Shown: positions 40,941 through 49,777, counted from the first letter of the stretch. The stretch is 64,000 nt of DNA from Trebonia sp963836195 (GCA_963836195.1 CAWIIX010000033.1:992001-1056000); one strand, 5' to 3'. Numbers and translations: made by a program. The notes: generated by a model from the letters alone, not told the origin.

Positions 40941-43079
40941 ATGACTAACTCGGACAACACACGCGATCATGCGCACGGCGCCGGAGCGCCCTGGCAGCCT
41001 GGCCAGCCGGTCGTTCCGGGCGTCACCCGACGCCGTTTCCTCACCTACACCGCGCTCGGCACCGCCGCGGCAGCGGCCGCGGGCGCCGCCGGCGGCGGTA
41101 TCGCCGAGGCGAGCGTCCGCGGCGGCTCGGCGGCGGCCAAGTCGCTGCCCAAGGGCTGGAGCGGGACCATCGCCGACGTGAAGCACGTGGTGATCCTCAT
41201 GCAGGAGAACCGCTCCTTCGACCACTACTTCGGGACGCTCAGCGGCGTCCGCGGCTTCGGCGACAAGCAGGCCCTGACCTACCAGAACGGGACCAGCATC
41301 TTCCAGCAGCCCGACCCGGCTCGCACCGACCTCGGGTACCTGCTGCCTTACAACCTCACCGACCAGGTCGACGGCGACCTCGACCACTCGTGGAACGGCG
41401 ACCACGAGGCGCGCAACGGCGGGCTCTGGAACAACTGGGTGGCGGCCAAGTCCCAGGAGACCATGGGCTACTTCACCCGGGACGAGATCCCGTTCCAGTA
41501 CGCCGTGGCCGACGCCTTCACCATCTGCGACGGTTACCACCAGGGGATCATGGGGCCCACCAGCCCCAACCGGATGTACTTCTGGACCGGGACGTCGTCC
41601 GGCTGGACCAGCAACCCGAACGACTACGAGGTCGACTTCGGCTCCGACGCCGGCACGGCCGAGGTCACCACCTACCCCGAGCTGCTGCAGAAGGCCGGGG
41701 TCGACTGGCAGGTGTACACCAACGACCAGGTCGGCGACAGCGGCAGCTACCCCGATTTCTTCCTCGGCGACTACGGTGACAACCCGCTCTGGTTCTACCA
41801 GCAGTACAACACCAGCAACAGCCGCAACGGCGGGACCAGCGAGCTGGCCGACCGCGGCGCGGTCACGCCCTGGCAGACCGACGCCGGGGCGCCGGCGCTG
41901 AGCGAGATCCACGCGGCCTACGTGCTGTCGTCGTTCATCAGCGACGTCAAGAACAACACCCTCCCGCAGGTCTCGTGGATCGTCGCGCCGGCCGGCTACT
42001 GCGAGCACCCCTCGTACACCCCCGACTACGGCGCCCACTACGTCAACACGGTCCTGCAGACGCTGATGTCCAACCCCGAGCTGTGGAAGAACACGGCCCT
42101 GTTCATCACCTACGACGAGCACGACGGGTTCTTCGACCACCAGCTCCCGCCGATCCCCGAGCCGACCGTCACCGACGAGTACATCGACGGGCTGCCGATC
42201 GGCCCCGGGACCCGCGTTCCGATGCTGATCTGCTCGCCGTGGACCCGCGGCGGGTATGTGGACTCCAACGTCTACAACCACACCTCGATGCTCGAGTTCC
42301 TGGCCGCCTGGACCGGGGTGAAGCCGGCCAACGTCACCCCGTGGCGCGCGTCGGTGACCGGTGACCTGACCGCCGCGTTCGACTTCGAGCACCCGGACTT
42401 CTCGATTCCGTCCAACATCCCCACGCTCGAGCAGACCTGGGCGCTCACCCAGCTGACGGGCGGGTCCACGACCCCCCCGGCCGAGGGCGACCAGCAGATG
42501 CCGTCCCAGGAGCCCGGCACCCGGCCGCACCGCCCGACCCTCCACCAGCCCTTCGCCGACGTGACCGTCGACCGCGCCGCCAGCCAGGTCACCGCCCGGC
42601 TGACCAACACCGGCCGGGTTGGCGTTTCCTTCGCCGTCTACCCCGACGCGCTCCTGCCGACCGCCCCCACGCCGGTCACCGTGCTGCCCTCATCCCGTGG
42701 GGCGTACGTCTGGGACGCGACGCTGACGGCCGGGAAGTACGCCTTCTCCGTCCACGGCCCGGACGGGTTCCTGACCAGCTTCGCTGGCACGGTCGCGCCG
42801 GCCGGCCAGCGCTCCGGCCAGATCCCGGTCGTCACCGCCGCCCCGCAGCGCGGGCCGGCCGGGAAGGTCGAGCTCACGCTGGCCAACGAGGGCAGGCAGG
42901 CCATCGTCTACACCCTGACCCCGAACGACTACGAGGGCAGCACCCGGACGGTCACGGTGCGGTCCAACGGCGCCACGACCGTCAGCTGGCCCACCAACCA
43001 CGAGGGCTACTACGACGTGGTGATCACCGCCAACACCACCGACGGCTTCCGCCGCCGCTACGCCGGCCGGATCGCCTAG
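40941..43079 (+). CDS. Phospholipase C / phosphoesterase, Tat-exported
   Basis: 712 aa. A twin-arginine signal (TRRRFLTYTAL at ~29-39) is followed by an Ala-rich helix. The catalytic domain starts VKHVVILMQENRSFDHYFGT, the hallmark of bacterial phosphocholine-preferring phospholipase C/acid phosphatases, with metal-site segments TYDEHDGFFDH and NHTSMLEFLAAWTG. Two C-terminal beta domains (~545-625 and ~635-712) match the duplicated DUF756 pattern. It is expected outside the cell, releasing phosphate or choline from lipids. A phosphate-regulated promoter would be expected; no PHO box was identified. Confidence 0.92.
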   Translation: MTNSDNTRDHAHGAGAPWQPGQPVVPGVTRRRFLTYTALGTAAAAAAGAAGGGIAEASVRGGSAAAKSLPKGWSGTIADVKHVVILMQENRSFDHYFGTLSGVRGFGDKQALTYQNGTSIFQQPDPARTDLGYLLPYNLTDQVDGDLDHSWNGDHEARNGGLWNNWVAAKSQETMGYFTRDEIPFQYAVADAFTICDGYHQGIMGPTSPNRMYFWTGTSSGWTSNPNDYEVDFGSDAGTAEVTTYPELLQKAGVDWQVYTNDQVGDSGSYPDFFLGDYGDNPLWFYQQYNTSNSRNGGTSELADRGAVTPWQTDAGAPALSEIHAAYVLSSFISDVKNNTLPQVSWIVAPAGYCEHPSYTPDYGAHYVNTVLQTLMSNPELWKNTALFITYDEHDGFFDHQLPPIPEPTVTDEYIDGLPIGPGTRVPMLICSPWTRGGYVDSNVYNHTSMLEFLAAWTGVKPANVTPWRASVTGDLTAAFDFEHPDFSIPSNIPTLEQTWALTQLTGGSTTPPAEGDQQMPSQEPGTRPHRPTLHQPFADVTVDRAASQVTARLTNTGRVGVSFAVYPDALLPTAPTPVTVLPSSRGAYVWDATLTAGKYAFSVHGPDGFLTSFAGTVAPAGQRSGQIPVVTAAPQRGPAGKVELTLANEGRQAIVYTLTPNDYEGSTRTVTVRSNGATTVSWPTNHEGYYDVVITANTTDGFRRRYAGRIA

Positions 43080-43110
43080 GCGGCGCCGGTCACCTGACCA
43101 AGACGGCGCC

Positions 43111-43151
43111 CCTCGATCACCCCGTCGTGCACAATGACGGGGTGATCGAGG
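43111..43151. promoter_or_regulatory. Perfect 16-bp hairpin at the start of the DUF5995 gene
   Basis: CCTCGATCACCCCGTC (43111-43126) and GACGGGGTGATCGAGG (43136-43151) pair perfectly around the 9-nt loop GTGCACAAT. The first loop codon is the GTG at 43127 used as start, and an alternative GTG (43142) lies within the 3' arm. It begins 31 bp after the phospholipase stop and has no T-tract. It could be a 3' mRNA stabiliser, a terminator or a translational switch. Confidence 0.8.
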
Positions 43152-43867
43152 AGCTCATCGCCCGGATGGCGGGTCAGCTCGAATCGCTGCAGGCGGCGGG
43201 CGACCAGCGCCGGTACTTCCACGCGACGTACCAGCGGACCACGATCGCGGTCGCCGACAGAATCCGCGACGGCGGCTTCGACGATCCCGCCTGGGTCGAG
43301 CGCTGGGACGTCGCGTTCGCCGATCTGTACCTCGACGCCCTCGACGCCGCGCTGGCCGGGCGCCGCCCGCCGGGACCCTGGGAGGTGGCGTTCAGCGCCC
43401 CGGCCGAGCTGCCTCCGGTCCGGCACGTGCTGCTCGGCATGAACGCTCACATCAACTACGACCTGCCCCAGGCGCTGCTGGCGGTGATCACCGACGAGGA
43501 GTTCGCCGACCCGGTGCTGCTCGCCCGGCGCGAGTCCGACCACCGGGCGATCGACGACGTGCTCGCCTCCCGCGTCGGCGCCGAGGGCGACGAGCTGGCC
43601 GGCCTCTCCGGCCCCGGCTCGGCCGTCGACCGGCTGCTCGCGCCGCTCAACCGACGGGCCACCGGACGCTTCCTGCGCGAGGCGAGGGAAAAGGTATGGG
43701 CCAACGCCGTCGCCCTCAGCCGCGCCCGGGCAAGCGGGCCCGAGCCCTACGCGAGCGCCCGCCGTGAGCTGGCCGAGCTGAGCGCGGCCAAGGTGACCTC
43801 GCTGCAGGCACCGGGCCAGGTCCTGCTGAAGCTGGCGGTCACCGGGTTCGGCGTCCGGCTGGACTAG
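43127..43867 (+). CDS. DUF5995 family protein
   Basis: 246 aa, helical. HVLLGMNAHINYDLPQALL is the family's most recognisable stretch. YFHATYQRTTIAVADRI and RRESDHRAIDDVL supply further conserved charged positions. The histidine-rich helices suggest a metal-binding helical bundle, but no biochemical function is known. The start codon lies in the loop of a 16-bp hairpin. GTG 43142 is the alternative start, 5 codons later. It follows the phospholipase C gene by 47 bp. Confidence 0.8.
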   Translation: MHNDGVIEELIARMAGQLESLQAAGDQRRYFHATYQRTTIAVADRIRDGGFDDPAWVERWDVAFADLYLDALDAALAGRRPPGPWEVAFSAPAELPPVRHVLLGMNAHINYDLPQALLAVITDEEFADPVLLARRESDHRAIDDVLASRVGAEGDELAGLSGPGSAVDRLLAPLNRRATGRFLREAREKVWANAVALSRARASGPEPYASARRELAELSAAKVTSLQAPGQVLLKLAVTGFGVRLD

Positions 43868-43964
43868 CTTAGTGGGCGTCTATGTTCACTGACGACCATG
43901 TCCAGTGATGAACGTGTGCTCTATGGTCGATGAGTCGAGTTTCCAACCTGACCTGGAGGGACAC

Positions 43965-45380
43965 GTGCGCAAAGGGAAGTTGACGGCGCTGACGGTGAGC
44001 GCAGCCGCGCTGGCGGTGGGCGCGGTTGCCGCCGTCGCGCCGGCCGGATCCGCCGCGACCAAGTCGGCCGCGTCATCCGCGCCGACGGTCGCCATCCAGC
44101 CCGGCGCGATCCACCCGACCAGCGTGCTGGCGGCGCCGTCGCAGGCGAACTGCGTGAAGTACGGCTACTACCACTGCCTCACGCCCGGGCAGGTCGAGGA
44201 CGCGTACAACCTCCCCCCGCTGTATCGCCACGGCGTCACCGGCAAGGGCGAGACGATCGTGATCGTCGACTCGTTCGGCTCGCCCACGATCTCCCGCGAT
44301 CTCGCCGTCTTCGACCAGCAGTTCAAGCTGCCCGCGCCGCCGTCGTTCCGGATCATCACCCCGTCGGGGGTGATCCCGAAGTGGAATTCCAGCGACTCCG
44401 ACATGACCGGCTGGGGCGGCGAGACCACCCTCGACGTGGAGTACGCGCACACGATCGCCCCCGGCGCGAACATCCTGCTGGTCGAGACGCCGGTGTCGGA
44501 GACCGAGGGCGTGACCGGCTTCCCGCAGATCGTCAAGGCCGAGAACTACGTGCTCGCGCACCACCTCGGCGACGTGATCAGCCAGAGCTTCAGCGCCACC
44601 GAGCAGACCTTCACCGGCCTCAAGCAAATCGACCAGGACAAGCTGCGCTCCGCCTACATCACGGCCGCGGCGGAGAAGCACGGCCCGACCGTGCTGGCCG
44701 CCTCCGGCGACAGCGGGGTGGCCGACGTGGAGCTGAACGGCACCACCTACTACACCCACCGGGTCACCTCCTGGCCCGACAGCGACCCGCTGGTGACCGG
44801 GGTCGGCGGCACCGAGCTGGTGGCGGGCAAGCACGGTACGTTCACGTCGGTGGCGTGGAACGACACCTACAACAAGCACCTCGGCGACGGCACGGTTCCG
44901 TACGCCACCGGCGGCGGCCTGTCGGTGCTGTTCAACCGCCCCTTGTACCAGAACGGGGTCAAGAACGTGGTCGGCGCCGCCCGCGGTGTCCCGGACGTGT
45001 CGATGAGCGGCTCCTGCAGCGCCCCGGTGTTCACCTACCAGAGCTTCCCGCAGGCAGGCACCCCGGCCGGCTGGTACCCGTCCTGCGGCACGAGTGAGGC
45101 GACGCCGGAGTTGGCCGGCATCGTCGCGCTGGCCGACCAGGTGGCCGGGCACGCCCTCGGCGTCATCAACCCGACCCTGTACAAGCTGTCGGCCGAGAAG
45201 GCCCCGGGCGTCGTCCCCGTCACCTCGGGCAACAACACCGTGACGTTCGTCCAGAACAAGGAGGCCTACACGATCAAGGGCTTCCCGGCCCGGGCCGGCT
45301 ACAGCCTCGACGACGGAGTCGGCACGGTCAACGCCTGGTACCTCGCCTACGAACTCGCAGGCAAGACCCCGCCCAAGTAA
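43965..45380 (+). CDS. S53-family (sedolisin-like) serine peptidase, secreted
   Basis: 471 aa from GTG 43965 (GGAGGGACAC directly upstream). Sec signal ~1-30 ending PAGSA. The catalytic set Glu153/Asp157 (GGETTLDVEYAH), Asp249 (AASGDSG, oxyanion) and Ser377 (CGTSEATPE) is complete. The large activation prodomain of typical kumamolisins is missing: the catalytic domain starts soon after the signal. Acidic-pH extracellular proteolysis is expected. It is the first of two tandem copies and is very similar to the second over the catalytic core. Confidence 0.92.
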   Translation: MRKGKLTALTVSAAALAVGAVAAVAPAGSAATKSAASSAPTVAIQPGAIHPTSVLAAPSQANCVKYGYYHCLTPGQVEDAYNLPPLYRHGVTGKGETIVIVDSFGSPTISRDLAVFDQQFKLPAPPSFRIITPSGVIPKWNSSDSDMTGWGGETTLDVEYAHTIAPGANILLVETPVSETEGVTGFPQIVKAENYVLAHHLGDVISQSFSATEQTFTGLKQIDQDKLRSAYITAAAEKHGPTVLAASGDSGVADVELNGTTYYTHRVTSWPDSDPLVTGVGGTELVAGKHGTFTSVAWNDTYNKHLGDGTVPYATGGGLSVLFNRPLYQNGVKNVVGAARGVPDVSMSGSCSAPVFTYQSFPQAGTPAGWYPSCGTSEATPELAGIVALADQVAGHALGVINPTLYKLSAEKAPGVVPVTSGNNTVTFVQNKEAYTIKGFPARAGYSLDDGVGTVNAWYLAYELAGKTPPK

Positions 45381-45446
45381 CCTTCCTGACGGGACGCGGT
45401 GGCCCCGGCGAGCGGATTCGCCGGGGCCCGACCTGGAGGGACGCTT

Positions 45447-46862
45447 GTGCGCAGAGGGAAGATCGCGGTGCTGGCGGCGGGCGCCGCGCTGGCCGCCGGG
45501 GTGACAGCCGTCGCCGGGTGCTCCGCCACCACGACGACCCCGGCGCAACCGGCCGGCCCGCCCACGATCGTCACCACCCCGGGCGTGATCCAGCCGACCG
45601 GGGCGGTGACGACGCCCTCCCAGGCGCACTGCGTGACGGCCTTCTCCGCCCACTGCCTGACCCCGCAGCAGGTGGAGACCGCGTACGATCTCGGCCCGCT
45701 GTACGCCCGCGGCGTCACCGGCAAGGGCGAGACGATCGTGATCGTCGACTCGTTCGGCTCGCCCACGATCTCGCGCGACCTCGCCGTCTTCGACCAGCAG
45801 TTCAAGCTGCCCGCGCCGCCGTCGTTCCGGATCATCACCCCGGACGGGAAGATCCCGAGCTGGAACCCCAGCGACTCCGACATGACCGGCTGGGGCGGCG
45901 AGACCACCCTCGACGTGGAGTACGCGCACACGATCGCCCCCGGCGCGAACATCCTGCTGGTCGAGACGCCGGTGTCGGAGACCGAGGGGGTGACCGGCTT
46001 CCCGCAGATCGTGGAGGCCGAGAACTACGTGCTCGCGCACCACCTCGGCGACGTGATCAGCCAGAGCTTCGAGGCCACCGAGCAGACGTTCGCCGGCCTC
46101 GCCCAGATCAACGCCTACCATCTGCGCACCGCCTACCAGCGGGCGGCGGGGGAGAAGGACGGCCCCACCGTCCTCGCCGCGGCCGGCGATACCGGCGCGG
46201 CCGACGTGGAGCTGAACGGATCGACCTACTACACCTACCGGGTGACCTCCTGGCCCGACAGCGACCCGCTGGTGACCGGGGTCGGCGGCACCGAGCTGGT
46301 GGCGGGCACGGGCGGCGCGTACCGGTCGGTGGCGTGGAACGACACCTATAACCCGCATATCGGCGGCGGCACCAGCCCGAGTTCGGGCGGCGGCGGACTG
46401 TCGGCGCTGTTCACCCGCCCGTCCTTCCAGAACGGCGTCGCCCCGGTGGTCGGCGGCGCCCGCGGGGTGCCCGACGTCTCGATGAACGCGGCCTGCTCCA
46501 GCCCGGTGTTCACCTACCAGAGCTTCCCCCAGGCCGACACCCCGGCCGGCTGGTACCCGTCCTGCGGCACCAGTGAGGCGACGCCGGAGTTCGCCGGCAT
46601 CGTCGCGCTGGCCGACCAGGTGGCCGGGCACGCCCTCGGCGTCATCAACCCGACCCTGTACAAGCTCGCAGCCGAGAAGGCCCCCGGGATCGTCCCCGTC
46701 ACCTCGGGCAACAACACCGTGACGTTCGTCCAGGGCGGCAAGACCACCACCATCAAGGGCTTCAGCGCGCAGGCCGGCTACAGCCTGGTCGACGGCGTCG
46801 GCACCGTCAACGGCTGGTACCTCGCCTACGAGCTGGCCGGCCAGACCCCGCCAAAATCCTAA
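45447..46862 (+). CDS. S53-family (sedolisin-like) serine peptidase, lipoprotein form
   Basis: 471 aa from GTG 45447, same length as its upstream twin and with an equally placed GGAGGGACGC. A lipobox VAGC near residue 24 means it should be anchored to the outer membrane face by a lipid, unlike the free first copy. Glu/Asp (GGETTLDVEYAH), Asp (AAGDTG) and Ser (CGTSEATPE) are conserved. DNA identity to copy one is near-complete over long blocks in the core, while the N-terminus and mid-loop differ, indicating recent duplication or gene conversion. Confidence 0.92.
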   Translation: MRRGKIAVLAAGAALAAGVTAVAGCSATTTTPAQPAGPPTIVTTPGVIQPTGAVTTPSQAHCVTAFSAHCLTPQQVETAYDLGPLYARGVTGKGETIVIVDSFGSPTISRDLAVFDQQFKLPAPPSFRIITPDGKIPSWNPSDSDMTGWGGETTLDVEYAHTIAPGANILLVETPVSETEGVTGFPQIVEAENYVLAHHLGDVISQSFEATEQTFAGLAQINAYHLRTAYQRAAGEKDGPTVLAAAGDTGAADVELNGSTYYTYRVTSWPDSDPLVTGVGGTELVAGTGGAYRSVAWNDTYNPHIGGGTSPSSGGGGLSALFTRPSFQNGVAPVVGGARGVPDVSMNAACSSPVFTYQSFPQADTPAGWYPSCGTSEATPEFAGIVALADQVAGHALGVINPTLYKLAAEKAPGIVPVTSGNNTVTFVQGGKTTTIKGFSAQAGYSLVDGVGTVNGWYLAYELAGQTPPKS

Positions 46863-46898
46863 AATCTTTTCTCCCGAACGGACCGTGCGTGACCCTGG

Positions 46899-47470
46899 TC
46901 AGACAAACGCGCCCAGACCGGTGATGGCGCGGCCGACGATGAGGGTGTTGATCTCGCGGGTGCCCTCGTAGGAGTAGATCGCCTCCGCGTCGGCGACGAA
47001 ACGGCCGACCTGGTCCTCGAGCAGGATGCCGTTGCCGCCGAGCAGCTCGCGGGCGTAGCCGACGGTCTCCCGCATCCGGACCGTGCAGAAGGCCTTCGCC
47101 ATCGCCGAGTGATGGTCCTTGGCCTGGCCCTGGTCCTGCAGCTGCGACAGCCGGACGCACAGGCAGGCCGAGGCGGTGACGTTGGACAGCATCCGGACCA
47201 GCAGATCCTGGACGAGCTGGAAGCCGGCGATCGGGCGGCCGAACTGCTGGCGCTGGCCCGCGTAGGCGAGCGCATGCTCGTAGGCGCCGCGGGCGCAGCC
47301 GGTCGCCTGCCAGGCCACGCCGGCCCGGGTGAGGCGGAGCACCTTGGCGGTATCGCGGAACGAGTTGGCCCGCTGCAGCCGGTTGTCCTCGTGCACGCGC
47401 ACGTTGTCCAGGGTGATCTGGGCGTTCTGGACCACCCGGAGGGCGATCTTGTCGTGCATCTTGACCGGCG
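46899..47470 (-). pseudogene. Acyl-CoA dehydrogenase, 5'-truncated
   Basis: About 187 residues equal to the C-terminal half of a glutaryl-CoA-type acyl-CoA dehydrogenase: KIALRVVQNAQITLDNVRV, RQQFGRPIAGFQLVQDLL, RELLGGNGILLEDQVGRF and catalytic-Glu segment IYSYEGTREINTLIVGRAI. The N-terminal FAD domain (~200 aa) is missing. The homology stops near 47465, where the oppositely oriented sensor-kinase fragment begins. Without the N-terminal domain it cannot be an active enzyme. Confidence 0.85.
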
Positions 47471-47782
47471 GTCGACCTAGACGTCCGGCTTGAGCGCAGG
47501 CCGCCGCAGGCGGTCGAGGCGACGGCCTACTTCGTGATCTGCGAGGCGCTGGCCAACGTGGCCAAGCACAGCCAGGCGGGCCGCGCCTGGATCCGCGGCG
47601 AGCTGGCGGGCGGCCTGCTGGTGCTCGAGATCGGGGACGATGGCGTCGGCGGGGCCGACGTCAGCCGCGGCAGCGGCCTGTCCGGGCTGGCCGACCGGGT
47701 CGCGGTGGTGGGCGGTACGGTCACGGTGTCGAGCCCAACCGGCGGGCCCACGTCGATGCGAGTGGAGCTGCCGTGCCCGTGA
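47471..47782 (+). pseudogene. NarL-type sensor histidine kinase, 5'-truncated
   Basis: About 104 residues forming the HATPase_c domain: LERRPPQAVEATAYFVICEA, N-box ALANVAKHS, G-box GDDGVGGADVSRGSGLSGL and VTVSSPTGGPTSM. The sensory and His-phosphoacceptor (HisKA_3) parts are missing upstream of ~47470. It is still coupled to the response regulator gene by a 10-bp overlap. As it stands it lacks the phosphorylatable histidine. Confidence 0.82.
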
Positions 47783-48426
47783 GCCTTCGGGTGGTGCTGG
47801 CCGAGGACGGCGCGCTGATGCGGGTCGGGCTGACCGCGCTGCTGGCCCGGTTCGGGCACCAGGTGGTGGCCGAGGCGACCGACGCCGCGCAGCTCGTCGA
47901 GGCGGTGGCCGAGCACCGGCCGGACATCGTGGTGACCGACGTCCGGATGCCGCCGGGCTTCTCCGACGAGGGGCTGCGGGCCGCGGTCGCGCTGCGGAAG
48001 ACCCAGCCTGGGCTGGCGGTGCTCGTGCTCAGCCAGTACATCGAGAAGACCTACGCAGGCGAGCTGCTCGACTCGGGCGACGGAACCGGGGTCGGCTACC
48101 TGCTCAAGGACCGGGTCGGGGACGTCGCCGAGTTCATCGACGCGCTGCAGCGGGTGGCGGCGGGCGGCACCGTGGTCGACCCGGAGGTCGTCCGGCAGCT
48201 GCTCAGGCACCGTCGTGACCCGCTGGAACGGCTCAGCCCGCGCGAGCGCGAGGTGCTCGCGCTGATGGCCGAGGGCCGCTCCAACGCCGCCGTCGCCCGC
48301 GCCCTGGTCGTCTCGGAGGCGGCGGTCGGCAAGCACATCGGGCACATCCTGACCAAGCTCGACCTGCCGCCCGACGACGACGACCACCGCCGGGTCCTGG
48401 CCGTGCTCTCCTTCCTCCGGGCCTGA
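47773..48426 (+). CDS. NarL/LuxR-type response regulator
   Basis: 217 aa. The receiver domain (~1-120) has acidic Glu/Asp (VLAEDG), phosphoacceptor Asp (IVVTDVRMPP) and Lys (GYLLKD). The LuxR HTH (~155-205) reads LSPREREVLALMAEGRSNAAVARALVVSEAAVGKHI in pieces. GTG start overlapping the kinase fragment. With the cognate kinase truncated, it may be orphaned or cross-regulated. Target genes are unknown. Confidence 0.92.
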   Translation: MPVSLRVVLAEDGALMRVGLTALLARFGHQVVAEATDAAQLVEAVAEHRPDIVVTDVRMPPGFSDEGLRAAVALRKTQPGLAVLVLSQYIEKTYAGELLDSGDGTGVGYLLKDRVGDVAEFIDALQRVAAGGTVVDPEVVRQLLRHRRDPLERLSPREREVLALMAEGRSNAAVARALVVSEAAVGKHIGHILTKLDLPPDDDDHRRVLAVLSFLRA

Positions 48427-48454
48427 TCCCGCCCGCGTTAACGACCCCGCGGCC

Positions 48455-48634
48455 TCACGGGCTGCCGCCGAGCTGGCTGATCACATCGCTCTCTTGCACG
48501 CCGTGACGCCCGCACCAGTTCATCGCCTCGTCGAGGTCCAGCGCGACCGGCAGCTCCTTCTCGGCCTCGTCGGCCACCTCCCGAAATCCGGCCCTGCGCA
48601 GGATGTGAACCACGTGATCCCTGGAGACTTCCAC
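48455..48634 (-). CDS. Small conserved-looking hypothetical protein
   Basis: 59 aa from GTG 48634: MEVSRDHVVHILRRAGFREV, then an acidic helix and NWCGRHGVQESDVISQLGGSP. The composition and spacing (helix, acidic LDLDE, C-terminal helix ending GGSP) resemble short actinobacterial proteins of unknown function. It has no TM or signal. It is convergent with the response regulator and lies just upstream of, and divergent from, the catabolic cluster. Confidence 0.62.
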   Translation of the reverse strand: MEVSRDHVVHILRRAGFREVADEAEKELPVALDLDEAMNWCGRHGVQESDVISQLGGSP

Positions 48635-48684
48635 CTTGCCGATTCTCAGGTGTGACCACCGGCCTCCGCAACCCCTCAGGAACG

Positions 48685-48702
48685 CTGTAACGTTCGGTAC
48701 AG
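48685..48702. promoter_or_regulatory. Operator candidate 1 of the 48.7-63.9 kb cluster
   Basis: CTGTAACGTTCGGTACAG is palindromic over all but one mismatched pair and the central pair. It sits 57 bp before the deacylase start. A 13-of-18 match is found upstream of the ABC importer (49748-49765). The cluster's RpiR regulator is the obvious candidate binder. This is inference from recurrence. Confidence 0.55.
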
Positions 48703-48758
48703 TTCGTCGGAGATTGTCCTATATAGTAACGATCTACCACAGCGGGAGGGAGACAACG

Positions 48759-49694
48759 ATGATCGACACACGCGAACTGCGGGTCGACCTCGGCGATCAC
48801 GGAGTGCTCGGCATTCCCTACGTGAACGTCGTCGGCGAGGCGGGCGACGGACCGCATCTGACCGTGATCGCCGGCGTGCACGGGACCGAGTACACGTCGA
48901 TCGCCGCCGCCCGTGAGCTGCTGGCGGAGCTGCGGCCGGCCGAGCTTTCCGGCACGGTCACCGTCGCGCCGCTGATCAACCTGCCGGCGTTCTGGGCGCG
49001 CACCCCGTTCGTGGTCCCCCTCGACGGGAACAACCTCAACCGCAGCTTCCCCGGCGACGCCCGCGGCGGCGCGGCCGAGCGGATCGCCGCCGCCGTCACC
49101 GAGGAGCTCATCAAGGGCTCCGACTACGTGATCGACCTGCACGCCGGGGACCTGCCGGAGGCGCTCGAGCCGTTCGTCTTCTACGACGCCTCGCCGGTCG
49201 AGCGGCGGGCCCGCGAGCTCGCCCTGGCCTACGGTCTCGGGCACATGGTGCGGCAGTCGTCCGACGGCCGGACCGTGACCGGCAGCACCTCGGCCGCCGC
49301 GGCCGATCTCGGCATCCCGTCGTTCACGGCCGAGTCGGGGGAGTGCGGCATCCTCGCCCGCGACGCCGTCGACCGGCATCTGCGCGGGCTCAGGAACGTG
49401 CTTCGCCAGCTGCGGCTGCTGTCCGGCGACGCCGTCGCGTTCGACCCCCCGGTCGAGCACGACGGGTGGATCTGGATGCGGACGACCGACGCCGGCTGGT
49501 GGCAGCCCGCGGTGGCGACCGGCACCCTGGTTGCGGAGGGTGACCTGCTGGGAACGGTCGCGCCGATCATCGGCGGAACGCCGACGCCCATCGTCGCGCC
49601 CGCGCCCGGGGTGCCGCTGTTCATCACCTCGAGCCCGGCCGTCGGAGCGGACGGGCTCCTGCTCGGCCTCGCCCGCCCCACAAAGGCTATCTAA
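48759..49694 (+). CDS. Succinylglutamate desuccinylase/aspartoacylase (AstE/AspA)-like deacylase
   Basis: 311 aa. The zinc-binding motif GVHGTEYTS (HxxE) near residue 40, DGNNLNRSFPGD and DLHAGD (second His) match the M14-like aspartoacylase family; SFTAESGECG holds the catalytic Glu region. These enzymes remove an acyl group from an N-acyl amino acid (aspartate, glutamate). ATG has GGGAGGGAG 8 nt upstream. It is the first gene of the catabolic cluster and has its own promoter region with an operator-like motif. Confidence 0.9.
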   Translation: MIDTRELRVDLGDHGVLGIPYVNVVGEAGDGPHLTVIAGVHGTEYTSIAAARELLAELRPAELSGTVTVAPLINLPAFWARTPFVVPLDGNNLNRSFPGDARGGAAERIAAAVTEELIKGSDYVIDLHAGDLPEALEPFVFYDASPVERRARELALAYGLGHMVRQSSDGRTVTGSTSAAAADLGIPSFTAESGECGILARDAVDRHLRGLRNVLRQLRLLSGDAVAFDPPVEHDGWIWMRTTDAGWWQPAVATGTLVAEGDLLGTVAPIIGGTPTPIVAPAPGVPLFITSSPAVGADGLLLGLARPTKAI

Positions 49695-49747
49695 CAGGTC
49701 AACAAAGTATGTTGCATATGTCACACAACATCAAAAAAAATGAACTC

Positions 49748-49777
49748 TTGTAACATTTGGTACGAACGGGCTAGGAT
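49748..49777 (+). promoter_or_regulatory. Promoter and operator candidate 2 (dipeptide importer)
   Basis: TTGTAA (49748-49753) and TAGGAT (49772-49777) with an 18-bp spacer form a plausible sigma-A-type promoter. The operator-like TTGTAACATTTGGTACGA (49748-49765) overlaps the -35 box and spacer, so its binding would repress. It resembles the motif at 48685-48702. The solute-binding-protein start is 77 bp downstream of the -10. Confidence 0.55.

Noticed and set aside
48438..49724. Leftward frame opposite the AstE/AspA-like gene
   Set aside because: No motifs and Gly/Arg/Asp-rich. Only the short unrelated frame at 48455-48634 on this strand looks real.
49709..49740. ATGTTG/CAACAT arms followed by an A-tract as a terminator
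   Set aside because: On the plus strand the tract is A, not T, and the deacylase is followed by a promoter region. The stem is only 6 bp with an 11-nt loop.
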